Shown here: piece after piece, positions 6,249 through 16,716 of the stretch
Position numbering within the stretch: the stretch's first letter is position 1
Layout: each line of letters opens with the position of its first letter
Origin: Candidatus Merdivicinus faecavium
GTDB taxonomy: Bacteria > Bacillota > Clostridia > Oscillospirales > Ruminococcaceae
Assembly (NCBI GenBank): GCA_018716285.1
Contig: DVKD01000007.1
Location: forward strand, 1-44,494
Reading direction: 5' to 3'
Length of the DNA stretch: 44,494 nt
Program-made: the position numbers and the translations under genes
Notes under the pieces: model-generated
Databases searched by the model: none
What the model was told of the DNA's origin: nothing
The model's input: only the letters and a program-made list of their open reading frames with translations

Positions 6249-9227
6249 ATGGCCTACTGCTACAAAAATGCCCGCCAAAGGATCCCCTCCTTTATGAAGC
6301 GGCTGGAAAAAAGCTACTCGACCCGGATCGCGGGGTTGAGCTGCACCGCCTACGTCACCCCCGAGCCCGTCCCCTTTTCCGAGCGGATGACCGGCGAAAA
6401 GAAGGAGCTTGCCATCGGCGACCGCTGGGGCAACCTCTGGGACTGCGCCTGGATGCACTTTACCGGCACTGTGCCCACCGACTGGAAAAAGGAGAAAAAC
6501 GAGGTCCTCATCCTCCTCATCGACGTCAACGGCGAGGGCCTTCTCTACGACCGGGACGGCACCCCCATCATGGGCCTGACGACCGGCACGAGCGCCTACG
6601 AGTACGGCACCTGCATCAAGCGGACCATCCCCGTCACCCTCTGCGGCGCGGAAGACGGCAAAATCGACATCTGGGTTGACGCCGGATGCAACGACCTCTT
6701 CGGCCGGTTCGTCGGCAGCGGCACCCTCGCCGAGGCCTGCATTGCCGTCCGGCACGAGGAGCTCCGCAGCCTCCACTACGACATCCACGTCCTCGCCGAC
6801 GCGATGGAATCCCTCCCCGAGGAGTCGGTCCGCCACCACGCCATCCTCCGCGCCATCGACGCCGCGGCCAACTGCATGACCGACTATACCGAGGAGGAGG
6901 CTGTCAAAGCCCGCGCCATCCTCAAAAAGGAGCTGGACAAGCAGGGCGGCGACCCCTCCCTCCTCGTTTCCGCCATCGGCCACGCCCACATCGACCTCGC
7001 CTGGCTCTGGCCCATCCGCGAGACCATCCGCAAGGGCGCCCGCACCTTCACCCACACCCTCCGGCTGATGGAGCGCTACCCCGACTACAAGTTCGGCGCG
7101 AGCCAGGCGCAGCTCTACGACTGGATGAAGCGCTTCTACCCCACCGTCTTCGCCGACATCAAGGAGCGCGTCCACGACCGCCGCTGGGAGATCCAGGGCG
7201 CGATGTGGGTCGAGCCGGACACCAACGTCACCGGCGGCGAGTCCCTCATCCGGCAGATCGTCTACGGCTCCCGCTTCTGGAAGGAGGAGTTCGGCGTCAC
7301 CGTCAACAACCTCTGGCTCCCCGACGTCTTCGGCTACACCGGCGCGCTGCCGCAGATCCTCAAAAAGAGCGGCGTCGACTATTTTATGACCCAGAAGCTC
7401 TCCTGGAACGAGCACGACTCCTTCCCCCACCACACCTTCTGGTGGGAGGGCATCGACGGCAGCCGGGTCCTCACCCACATGCTCCCCGAGGAGACCTACA
7501 ACGGACCCGCCCTGCCCCAGTCGGTCGCGACAATCGAGCGGAACTTCAAGGAGAAGGGCCTCTCTGAGCACGCCCTCATGCTCTTCGGCATTGGCGACGG
7601 GGGCGGCGGCCCCGGGGCCTACCACCTCGAGCGGCTGGACCGGATCCAGAACATGGCGGGCTTCTCCCCGGTAAAGCAGCGCTTCGCCCGCGATTTCTTC
7701 CGGGACATCGACGACCCCGCAGTCGAGTACCCCGCCTGGAAGGGCGAGCTCTACCTCGAAAACCACCGCGGCACCTACACCACCCAGGCCCAGAACAAGC
7801 GCTACAACCGCAAGATCGAGTACGCCCTGCGCAACCTCGAGTATTTCGCGGTCCTCGCCGAAAAGGCCGGCCTGCCCTACCCGCATGAGAAGCTCGCCGA
7901 CATCTGGAAGGAGGTCCTCCTCTACCAGTTCCACGACATCCTCCCCGGCTCCTCCATCAAACGGGTCTACGACGAGTCTCTCGCCCGCTACGCGGTCCTG
8001 ACCGACGAGGTCGCCAGCCTCACCGCCGCCTGCCTTGCCGCCATCACCGGCGGGGAGGAGACCCTCTACAACACCCTCTCCTTCGACCGCTGCGAGCTCT
8101 TCACCCACAACGGCGAGACCCGCCGCGTCCATGTTCCCGCCCTCGGCGCGGCAAAATGGGCGGACGGCGTTCCGGCCGGCAGGGACGGCCTCAAGGCTTC
8201 CCCCTGCCTCCTCGAAAACGAGTTCCTCCGGGCCGAGTTCGATGCAAACGGCGCGCTGACCTCCCTCTTTGACCGGAAAAACGGCCGCGAGGTGCTCTCC
8301 GGCCCCGCAAACCTCCTCCGCCTCTACGACGATTCGGACGGCGACGCCTGGAACATCCAGATTTTCTACGACGGCAAGCGGGTCGACCAGTTCGCCCTCG
8401 AATCGGTCCGCGCCTATCTCGAGGACGGCTGCGCGGTGGTGGAGCAGCATTATGCCTACGGCAAATCCCGTCTGACCCAGAAGATCCGGCTCGCCGCGGG
8501 CAGCGAGATGCTCGTCTTCGACACCGAGGTCGACTGGCACGAGCACTTGAAGATGCTCCGCACCTCCTTCCCGGTCGACGTCTACGCTGACGAGGCGGTC
8601 TGCGATATCCAGTTCGGCAACATCCGCCGCAACACCCACCGCAACACCTCCTGGGATGTCTCTCAGTTCGAGATCTGCGCCCACAAGTGGGTCGATCTGA
8701 GCGACGGCGGCTACGGCGTCGCCCTCTTAAACGACTGCAAGTACGGCTACCGGGTTGAGCAGAACGTCATCGACTTAAACCTCCTGCGCAGCCCCAACGA
8801 CACGAGCGAGCAGGACTTCCAGCCCCTCGACCAGGGCCTTCAGCGCTTCTCCTACGCCCTCTACCCCCACGCCGGCAACGAAAAGCAGGCGGGCGTGGAG
8901 AAAAAGGCCCTCGCCTTCAACATTCCCCTCGTCCTGGCCGCCCCCGGCAGCGCCGCAGAGACCCCTGCCGCCAGCTTTGCCCGCGCAGACGCGGAAAACA
9001 TCGAGCTTTCGGCCGTCAAGCAGGCGGAAGACGGCAGCGGCACCATCCTCCGCTTCTTCGAGACCTTTGGGCGCAAAGCCGAGGCGGAGATCACCCTCCC
9101 CGCCGGGACCGCGCGCTGCTTCCTCTGCAGCCTGATGGAAAAGGAGGAGCAGGAGCTCGCCATCCGGGACGGGAAGGTCCGTCTCCCCTTCCACCCCTTC
9201 GAGATCCAGACCATCAAGGTCCGCTGA
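6249..9227 (+). CDS. Glycoside hydrolase family 38 alpha-mannosidase
   Basis: A 992-aa retaining alpha-mannosidase, expected to remove terminal alpha-mannose from glycans. The N-terminal part (to about 235) is a beta-sandwich-like region; the catalytic domain opens with GHAHIDLAWLWP, giving zinc ligands H245 and H247, and WLPDVFGYTG supplies the probable nucleophile D359. A helical bundle and a long C-terminal beta region (from about 640, LLENEFLRAEFD) complete the usual GH38 layout. No signal peptide is seen, so it is probably cytoplasmic and acts on imported oligosaccharides. AAAGGA lies 8 nt before the ATG. Only clear plus-strand gene here; it converges on the GH106-like gene. Confidence 0.95.
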   Translation: MAYCYKNARQRIPSFMKRLEKSYSTRIAGLSCTAYVTPEPVPFSERMTGEKKELAIGDRWGNLWDCAWMHFTGTVPTDWKKEKNEVLILLIDVNGEGLLYDRDGTPIMGLTTGTSAYEYGTCIKRTIPVTLCGAEDGKIDIWVDAGCNDLFGRFVGSGTLAEACIAVRHEELRSLHYDIHVLADAMESLPEESVRHHAILRAIDAAANCMTDYTEEEAVKARAILKKELDKQGGDPSLLVSAIGHAHIDLAWLWPIRETIRKGARTFTHTLRLMERYPDYKFGASQAQLYDWMKRFYPTVFADIKERVHDRRWEIQGAMWVEPDTNVTGGESLIRQIVYGSRFWKEEFGVTVNNLWLPDVFGYTGALPQILKKSGVDYFMTQKLSWNEHDSFPHHTFWWEGIDGSRVLTHMLPEETYNGPALPQSVATIERNFKEKGLSEHALMLFGIGDGGGGPGAYHLERLDRIQNMAGFSPVKQRFARDFFRDIDDPAVEYPAWKGELYLENHRGTYTTQAQNKRYNRKIEYALRNLEYFAVLAEKAGLPYPHEKLADIWKEVLLYQFHDILPGSSIKRVYDESLARYAVLTDEVASLTAACLAAITGGEETLYNTLSFDRCELFTHNGETRRVHVPALGAAKWADGVPAGRDGLKASPCLLENEFLRAEFDANGALTSLFDRKNGREVLSGPANLLRLYDDSDGDAWNIQIFYDGKRVDQFALESVRAYLEDGCAVVEQHYAYGKSRLTQKIRLAAGSEMLVFDTEVDWHEHLKMLRTSFPVDVYADEAVCDIQFGNIRRNTHRNTSWDVSQFEICAHKWVDLSDGGYGVALLNDCKYGYRVEQNVIDLNLLRSPNDTSEQDFQPLDQGLQRFSYALYPHAGNEKQAGVEKKALAFNIPLVLAAPGSAAETPAASFARADAENIELSAVKQAEDGSGTILRFFETFGRKAEAEITLPAGTARCFLCSLMEKEEQELAIRDGKVRLPFHPFEIQTIKVR

Positions 9228-9252
9228 ACGCCTCAATTTCCCATAAAGAGAT

Positions 9253-9312
9253 AAAAACCGGCCGCCGGTATCCGCTTTCATGGATACCGGCGGCCAGCTG
9301 CGTCTGCCGGTT
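9253..9312. terminator. Bidirectional terminator between the GH38 and GH106-like genes
   Basis: A perfect 14-bp stem (9260-9273 with 9282-9295, 8-nt loop) is followed on the minus strand by GGTTTTTAT after 2 nt, a strong terminator for the GH106-like gene. An outer pairing AACCGGC (9256-9262) with GCCGGTT (9306-9312) followed by ATTTTT on the plus strand could serve GH38. The outer arm overlaps the GH106-like stop codon. Confidence 0.88.
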
Positions 9313-12300
9313 ATTTTTGGACCCAGATCACGGGAGCCGAGAGGATGCCGGCCGGCAGGAGCTGGTAGCTCTCCGACCACTCGTCCCCCTTTGTCCGCCA
9401 GGCGTCCGGCCCGAGCCAGTTGTTGCCCTCACAGCGACGGTGGACCGCCCCGAAGGAGTTCTGCCGGTTGCCGAAGAGGGTGAGATCGAGGACGCCGTCT
9501 GCCGGGGCGTCGCACATCAGGTTGTAAGGAGCGAAGGCGATGGATCCGAGCCGTCTGCCTTCCGCCGAGACGCCGACCAGCGCCCCGCGGTAGTGCGGCA
9601 GGTGGATGAGAAGCTTCCCTTCGACCGGGACGGGCAGGTGGTAGATCACGTTGCCGCCGTAGAAGGGCAGGCCCTGCGCCGTGATATCGCCGAATCCGAG
9701 GGCACGGACAGGCGCTGTAACCGTCGCGCGCTCGCCGCTTACCCGGACGCCGAAGTCGCCGAGGAGATAGCACCACTCGAGGTCGGTGCGCCTGCCGAAG
9801 GGCAGCTCCAGCTCGAGGGTATTTTCGCCCGGCATCAGGGTTCCGAGCGCCACCGTCTTGATCGCCTTGTCGGTAAAGAAGCCGGTGATCTCCGCTGGGA
9901 TTTCCCGCCCGTTCCAGCGGATGCGGGCGCGCTCCGCGTCCTCCAGCGCCAGGCTGACATCCGACACGGCGGTCTCGCTGTGGATGGCAAAGCGGAGGCG
10001 GGCGGTGTGGACGAAAGGTTCCTCCGGGATGGTCCAGGGCTGGGCGACCGCGCTGCCGCGGAGCGGGAAGCCGGCCAGGCCGCGCAGCACATTGTCCGCG
10101 CGCAGAATCTCCTCAGCCGGGAAATACTCCCCGCCGTCGAGGGCGTACTCCGCCTTGTCGAGAAGCAGGACGTTGGGCTCCTCCAGCGTCACGGGGACCA
10201 GATCCGGCACTTTCCAGCAATTCTCACCGGTCCGGTGGCAGGCAGTGTGGAGAGGCTCGCTGTGTACCGCCAGCACATCCTCCGCCAGCGGCTCGAGCTT
10301 GAGAAGCAGGCTGTCGTGGTTGTAGAAGGTACGCCGGAGCACGGTCCTGCCCTCCCCGCATTCCGCGGCCATCGGATAGATTTCGCCGGTCATGGTGTCG
10401 TAGCAGGTGATCTTGTACATCCCGCGCAGGGTGACGCGCACCTTCTCGGCGCGGGCGTTGTCCTTGAGCGGCGGCTCTTTGCCCTGGGCGAGGAAGAGCC
10501 AGCGGCAGCCGTTGTCCTGCCGGAGCTGGTAGAGCATGTGGTTCAGGTAAGAGCCGTCCGCACCGCGGAGCTCGACCTCGCGGAATTCCTCGAGGGCTTC
10601 CAGGACGGCGGAGCGTGTAAAGGGGCGCTGCTCCGCACGGGCGCAGAGGGCCGCGGGGAGGTCGCTCTCCCGCGCATCCAGCAGGCGGGGCGCATCCCCG
10701 AGGAAGATCAGGCGGCCGCCCTGGGCGCGGAAGGCTTCCAGGCGTTCCAGCGTGGTGGCGCGCAGCGTCTCGCAGGCCGGGACGATCACGGCGTCGTAGG
10801 CCATCTCCCCGACCTTCAGCGGCGCGCCGCCCTGCGGGCAGAGGTCGGGCAGCAGCGACTCGCAGATAAAGTCGAAATCAAGGGAGCCGAAGAGCAGCCA
10901 CTCGGTCAGGTTCTGGAAATTCTCCTCCATCTGCTCGCGCACAAGGCTGGTCTGCTGGGCGGGGCCCCAGTGGAGCCAGTAGCTCTCGATGGGGTGGATG
11001 ACGCCGATGCGGACGACCGGCCTGCCGCGGGTGAGGGCGGTGTTGACCCGGGCGAAATGGTCCTCGACGAGGGGATACTCCTTGTACCACGGGGACTGGT
11101 AGTTGATGGAGGCGGGATAATCGCGCTTGGCCTCCCCCGCCATCGAGACCCACGAGAGGTGCGGGACCCGGACGGTGACGCCGAGCGCCGCCTGCCAGTC
11201 GCCCTGGATCTTGTGGCCGCGGAAATCAAAGCTCCAGCCGGTGACGCCGTACAGCTCGGAGAGCATCCCCTCCCGGCCGTACTGGTGGACGGCGGACTGG
11301 GCCTGTTTGGCGGTGGTGTACTCAAAATTATGGCAGAGCATGTCGATACCGGGCATCTGGAAGCCGCGGTAGGCGCGCATCGCCTCGCCGAGGGCGGCGG
11401 TCTGGCTGCGCAGAGTCGGCTCCTCCATCATGTGGCCGGTCAGCATCAGGCCGTTTTCCCCGCACCATCTGCCGCAGTTGTCGGCAAAAGCCTCGGTGAA
11501 CCGTTCGGTGATGTGGTCGTGGTAGTGGTAGCGGATGAGCGACACCCGGCCGCCGGGCAGCTCCCAGATGAGCTGGGGCAGATGGGCGATCAGGTCCTCG
11601 CCGTAGGCTTCCGCGAAGGTGTCGGCCAGGTCCTCTGTCCAGGGCAGGATGACATCCTTGCTCTCGTCGGGGAAATTGAGGGTATTTTTGTGGGAGAACT
11701 GCGGTTCGTCGGTAAAGATGGAGGGGACGGCGCCGCCGAAATCCTCCGCAATTGTCTGCTTGTAGGTCTCGTAGGTCACCTCGATGAATTTGTCGATCGC
11801 CTCTTTGCTCAGGGTGTTGACGTAGGTCTGGTTGTTGTACCAGGGGTCGCAGAGCGGCGTCTCGAGGTAGGCGTACCACTTGGTCCCCTCGGCCAGCCCC
11901 TCCATCCGGATCCGGCTGTAGTGTTTGAGGCAGCCGCTGCTGTCGAGGACGACGTCATAGCAGGCGAGAAGGGTCCCGTTCTCGCTGCGGGTGACGGCCG
12001 CCGTCGCGCCGAGGGCTTCCCCCGCCCCGAGGCCGTAGGGGACGGTCGTAAAGCAGAGGTACCGCTCCCGGTACTTCGGATCTTTGGTGACAATGCCGCC
12101 CGCCGCGCCCGAGGGCCAGCGGTCCTCGTCGTAGAGGTATGCGTACATCTGCTCTTTTTTGGCGGTCTCAACGCAGTGTTTGACCAGCCCCATATGCTCG
12201 GCGCTCAGATAGGGGTTGCCGAAGCCGGTGCGGGGATGCATGTGGAACCCGCCGAAGCCCATCTCCTTCAGATAAGCGATCTGCTCGTCCAGAATCTCGT

Positions 12301-12409
12301 TGTCGAGGGTGCAGTTCCAGGCCCAGAACGGGGTGCCGCGGTATTCCGCGGTGGGGTTTTGGAACAGCTCCGCCGAAAGGGCCGGTTCCGTATTTTTTTT
12401 GTAAAACAT
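9311..12409 (-). CDS. GH106-like glycoside hydrolase (putative alpha-L-rhamnosidase family)
   Basis: A 1032-aa protein without a signal peptide. The N-terminal third looks like a TIM-barrel glycosidase (GTPFWAWN, GFGGFHMHPRTGFGNPYLS, YLYDEDRWPSG, IFTDEPQFS), the pattern I associate with GH106 and its relatives. About residues 480-640 resemble a Rossmann/glutaminase-like module, and from about 830 a galactose-binding-like beta-sandwich follows (FAIHSETAVSDV, WNGREIP). GH106 enzymes release alpha-L-rhamnose, but related uncharacterised groups may differ. The ATG has a modest GGTGAG site 6 nt upstream. It has its own promoter with a hairpin at the very start of the leader. Could instead be an unassigned GH2- or GH42-like family. 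Confidence 0.7.
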   Translation of the reverse strand: MFYKKNTEPALSAELFQNPTAEYRGTPFWAWNCTLDNEILDEQIAYLKEMGFGGFHMHPRTGFGNPYLSAEHMGLVKHCVETAKKEQMYAYLYDEDRWPSGAAGGIVTKDPKYRERYLCFTTVPYGLGAGEALGATAAVTRSENGTLLACYDVVLDSSGCLKHYSRIRMEGLAEGTKWYAYLETPLCDPWYNNQTYVNTLSKEAIDKFIEVTYETYKQTIAEDFGGAVPSIFTDEPQFSHKNTLNFPDESKDVILPWTEDLADTFAEAYGEDLIAHLPQLIWELPGGRVSLIRYHYHDHITERFTEAFADNCGRWCGENGLMLTGHMMEEPTLRSQTAALGEAMRAYRGFQMPGIDMLCHNFEYTTAKQAQSAVHQYGREGMLSELYGVTGWSFDFRGHKIQGDWQAALGVTVRVPHLSWVSMAGEAKRDYPASINYQSPWYKEYPLVEDHFARVNTALTRGRPVVRIGVIHPIESYWLHWGPAQQTSLVREQMEENFQNLTEWLLFGSLDFDFICESLLPDLCPQGGAPLKVGEMAYDAVIVPACETLRATTLERLEAFRAQGGRLIFLGDAPRLLDARESDLPAALCARAEQRPFTRSAVLEALEEFREVELRGADGSYLNHMLYQLRQDNGCRWLFLAQGKEPPLKDNARAEKVRVTLRGMYKITCYDTMTGEIYPMAAECGEGRTVLRRTFYNHDSLLLKLEPLAEDVLAVHSEPLHTACHRTGENCWKVPDLVPVTLEEPNVLLLDKAEYALDGGEYFPAEEILRADNVLRGLAGFPLRGSAVAQPWTIPEEPFVHTARLRFAIHSETAVSDVSLALEDAERARIRWNGREIPAEITGFFTDKAIKTVALGTLMPGENTLELELPFGRRTDLEWCYLLGDFGVRVSGERATVTAPVRALGFGDITAQGLPFYGGNVIYHLPVPVEGKLLIHLPHYRGALVGVSAEGRRLGSIAFAPYNLMCDAPADGVLDLTLFGNRQNSFGAVHRRCEGNNWLGPDAWRTKGDEWSESYQLLPAGILSAPVIWVQK

Positions 12410-12458
12410 AGATGCTCACCATGCAGTAACCCGCCGTTTTGGGTACTGCTCCCTTTCT

Positions 12459-12474
12459 GTGTGGCAATCCACAC
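12459..12474. promoter_or_regulatory. Leader hairpin or operator of the GH106-like gene
   Basis: Perfect 6-bp dyad GTGTGG-CAAT-CCACAC in the 5' leader, between the terminator-like hairpin and the start codon. It could be an RNA hairpin or a protein-binding operator; sequence alone does not decide. Confidence 0.45.
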
Positions 12475-12475
12475 G

Positions 12476-12526
12476 AAAAATTCAGCGGGCATAAAGGAAA
12501 AACAGAAAAACTGCCTTATGCCCGCT
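12476..12526 (-). terminator. Terminator-like hairpin at the start of the GH106-like leader
   Basis: On the minus strand AGCGGGCATAA pairs perfectly with TTATGCCCGCT (12516-12526 with 12484-12494), extended by CC/GG past a bulged A, loop about 16 nt, then GAATTTTT. It lies downstream of the HExxH gene and could terminate it, but it also begins at the predicted start point of the GH106-like transcript. Confidence 0.8.
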
Positions 12527-12529
12527 ATC

Positions 12530-12559
12530 ATTATAATCGATTTATCTTGCCGCCGTCAA
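12530..12559 (-). promoter_or_regulatory. Promoter of the GH106-like gene
   Basis: Minus strand TTGACG, 18-nt spacer, TATAAT. The predicted start point is near 12523, inside the first arm of the terminator-like hairpin. Confidence 0.75.
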
Positions 12560-12578
12560 GAGCTTTTCTCACTTTTCT

Positions 12579-13606
12579 TTACTGCCGCCACACGGCCAGG
12601 ATGTTGTTCCCCTCGTCCACCTCCAGGACAAAATCGCCGTGCAGCACCCGGGATTCCGCGCCGTCCTTGTACTCCAGGAAACAGCTGGAAGTGAAGTACT
12701 GCCCCTCCCGCCGGGCGTCCCAGATGTTCAGGTCGAGCAGCGGGTACTCCCCCTTCAGGATGCAGTCGCCCTTTTCCAGGGCGGCGCGGATGATACGGCG
12801 GGTCTGGGCCCGATAGCGGCCGATGAAGGCCGCCGCCTCCGGAAGCTCCGGCACGGATTCCCCGCCGGCTGTCACACCGTCGAGCATCGCGCAGGCAAAG
12901 GGCCGGTCGGAAAAGCCCGTGAAATCCGCGCCCGCGCTCTTCATGCAGGCGAGGACAGCCGCCCCGACCTTGTAGCAGATCGGCCGGATGGGGAAATAAT
13001 TGGCGGGGTCGGCGATCTGGTCCAGCACCTTCCGCCAGGCCGCCTCCCCTTTTTCGGGGCTGAGCTGGGACAGGGCGCGGATCTCCACAAACTCCGCCGA
13101 ACCCTCAACCTGCTCGACCCGCGCCTCATAGTCATATTCATACGGATACCGCTCCGCCCGGGCTTTCCGCAGCCGCAGCAGCTCCTGACAGGCGCCGCGG
13201 CTGCCGCTTTCCAGAGCTTCGCAGATGCAGCGGGCCTCCGCCAGTTTTCCGGACAGATTTTCCGCCGCATACTCGTACCGGAAGAGCGCCTCGATCTCGT
13301 TTGCCCACCGGTGTTCCCCTGAATTTGTCTGGAAGGCGTGGAACATCTCATGGATGATGGAGGCCGCCAGGGCGTCCAGGTCGCGGGGCTCTTCTTCTAT
13401 ATGCCAGATGGCGATCGATTCGCCGCCGTAGCGGATGCTGGTGTTGCGCAGAATGCGTCGGTTTTGGGGATGTACCCGCCGTCAAAAAAGCAGTCCGCAT
13501 CGGTATAGACGGCGAACTTCAGCGGGGAAAATCCTTTCCACAGGGCGGAGAAGTCCGCCTTCTCCACCCGCTTTGCGATTTCGCGGTAAATGGAAGCCAG
13601 ATCCAT
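12579..13606 (-). pseudogene. Frameshifted HExxH protein of unknown function
   Basis: Two overlapping frames make one protein of about 342 aa. The first begins at an ATG (13606) with AGGAGGG 6 nt upstream and reads MDLASIYREIAKRV onward. Near 13455-13470 the frame must shift by -1, next to the homopolymers CCCCAAAA, to continue as ILRNTSIRYGG and on to the stop at 12579. The joined protein has a zinc-peptidase-like HEMFH at about residue 86 with acidic residues about 15-25 residues later (WANEIEA). I do not recognise the family; no signal peptide or membrane segment is visible. Either a recent one-base deletion or a sequencing error; codon use stays gene-like on both sides, so decay is recent if real. 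Confidence 0.75.
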
Positions 13607-13619
13607 GCAGATCCCTCCT

Positions 13620-13654
13620 ATAAAGCAATCAGCGGGCTTTTGGGCCCGCTGATT
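13620..13654 (-). terminator. Hairpin after the acyl-CoA synthetase gene
   Basis: Perfect 11-bp stem AATCAGCGGGC/GCCCGCTGATT (13627-13637 with 13644-13654), 6-nt loop. The following bases on the minus strand, GCTTTATAGG, give only a short U-tract and run into the ribosome site of the HExxH gene, so termination is probably partial. Confidence 0.55.
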
Positions 13655-13672
13655 TGCGCTGTGGTAAGCTCT

Positions 13673-15326
<1,654 letters not shown>

Positions 15327-15349
<23 letters not shown>

Positions 15350-15779
15350 TGCTTGTTTCCCCTTTTTGATTTCTACGGTAGGCGAGGTAGCTCTCCAGAA
15401 TGATGGTGGCGGCGACCTCGTCGATGACTTTTTTGCGCTTTTTGCCTCGGGTATTGGTTTCGTTCAGGTAATTATGCGCCATTACCGTAGTGGATCGTTC
15501 ATCCCAGAGTTCGACCGGGATGGGAACAAGGCCCTGGAGCTTGCGGGCGAATTCCTCGCACTTCTGCGCGCGGGGGCCCGCCGAGCCGTCCATGTTGCGG
15601 GGGTATCCGACGACGATCATTTTGACCTCGAATTCCATTGCCGCATAGACAACCTTGGTGACGATGGCGTTGAAGTCCCGCTCCTGGATCACGCCGACCG
15701 GCGAGGCGAGGTATTCGGTCCTGTCGCAGACGGCAAGGCCGGTGCGGGCGTCGCCGAGGTCCACTGCCATAATTTTCAT
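15327..15779 (-). CDS. ruvX: Putative pre-16S rRNA nuclease / Holliday junction resolvase-like YqgF (RuvX)
   Basis: A 150-aa RNase H-fold protein with the family motifs DLGDARTGLAVCD, VGYPRNMDGSAG, DERSTT and a C-terminal acidic helix (DEVAATIILE). YqgF/RuvX processes the 5' end of 16S rRNA in E. coli and is annotated as a Holliday junction resolvase by similarity. The ATG before KIMAVD follows AAAGGA by about 11 nt; longer readings enter the pyrD end. It lies 25 nt after pyrD and its 3' end overlaps the synthetase gene by 23 nt. Confidence 0.93.
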
Positions 15780-15804
15780 AATTTTCGGATTCCTTTCGTT
15801 GCTG

Positions 15805-16716
15805 TTACCAGGGCTGCACCGTCCCGACAATGTCGGAAACAGCGGGGATCCCCTGTTCGTCCAGCCAGCTCTCCATCCCCTCGATGATCTTTACGGGGGC
15901 ATAAGGGTCGGTAAAGATGGCCGCGCCCACCTGGACAGCCGAAGCGCCCGCCATCATCATCTCGATGGCGTCCTCGGCGGTGGTGATGCCGCCCATCCCG
16001 ACGACCGGGATCCGGACCGCGTTCGCGACCTGCCAGACCATCCGCACCGCGATCGGGAAGACGGCCGGGCCGGACAGCCCGCCGACGTTGTTGCGGAGGA
16101 TGGGCCTGCGGGAACGGATATCGATCCGCATCCCGAGCAGGGTGTTGATGAGGGAAACCGCATCCGCGCCGGCGGCCTCGACCGCCTTTGCGATGTCGGT
16201 GATGCTGGTGACGTTGGGGCTTAATTTGACCATGAGCGGCTTTGTGGTCGCCTTGCGCACCGCGGCGGTGATGCCGGCAGCGCTCTCGCAGCTCGTCCCG
16301 AAGGCCGCGCCGCCCTGTTTGACGTTGGGGCAGGAGATGTTGAGCTCGATCATATCGACCGCGCTGCCTTCGATTTTGCCAACCATTTCGACGCAGTCCT
16401 CGACGGTGCTGCCGGCGACGTTGGCGATGACCCTGGTCCCCTTGCGGGAGAGCTCGGGCAGCTCCTTCTCCAAAAAGGCGTCGATGCCGGGATTTTGCAG
16501 GCCGACCGAATTGAGCATCCCCATCGGGGTCTCGGCGATCCGGGGCGGCGGGTTGCCGTCCTTCGGGTTCAGGGTCATGCCCTTTACGGAAATGCCGCCC
16601 AGCCTGGACAGCGGGTAAAATTTCTCATACTCCCGGCCGAAACCAAAAGCGCCGGAAGCTGGGATCACGGGGTTTTGAAAGGAAACCCCGGCAACCGTTA
16701 CACGTAAGTCCGCCAT
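15805..16716 (-). CDS. pyrD: Dihydroorotate dehydrogenase 1B, catalytic subunit
   Basis: A 303-aa FMN-binding TIM barrel oxidising dihydroorotate to orotate in pyrimidine synthesis. The N-terminal NPVIPASGAFGFG, the catalytic-cysteine loop NISCPNVKQGG, and the FMN-phosphate region VVGMGGITTAEDA are all present. The active-site base is cysteine, as in class 1 enzymes, and the adjacent pyrK shows it is class 1B (NAD-linked). The start codon overlaps the pyrK stop by one base (TAATG), implying coupled translation. Confidence 0.97.
   Translation of the reverse strand: MADLRVTVAGVSFQNPVIPASGAFGFGREYEKFYPLSRLGGISVKGMTLNPKDGNPPPRIAETPMGMLNSVGLQNPGIDAFLEKELPELSRKGTRVIANVAGSTVEDCVEMVGKIEGSAVDMIELNISCPNVKQGGAAFGTSCESAAGITAAVRKATTKPLMVKLSPNVTSITDIAKAVEAAGADAVSLINTLLGMRIDIRSRRPILRNNVGGLSGPAVFPIAVRMVWQVANAVRIPVVGMGGITTAEDAIEMMMAGASAVQVGAAIFTDPYAPVKIIEGMESWLDEQGIPAVSDIVGTVQPW

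Noticed and set aside
9317-12694. A very long plus-strand open frame opposite the GH106-like gene
   Set aside because: It is antisense to a gene with clear glycosidase motifs, promoter and terminator, and its translation is low-complexity and rich in V, A, D, G and R, as expected from GC-rich complementary frames. The similar long frames opposite GH38 (6072-8684) and polC (32891-35650) were rejected for the same reason.
13455-13470. Programmed -1 frameshift at CCCCAAAA in the HExxH gene
   Set aside because: The codon phase does not form a standard X XXY YYZ slippery heptamer and no stimulatory structure was recognised; a simple deletion or sequencing error is more likely.
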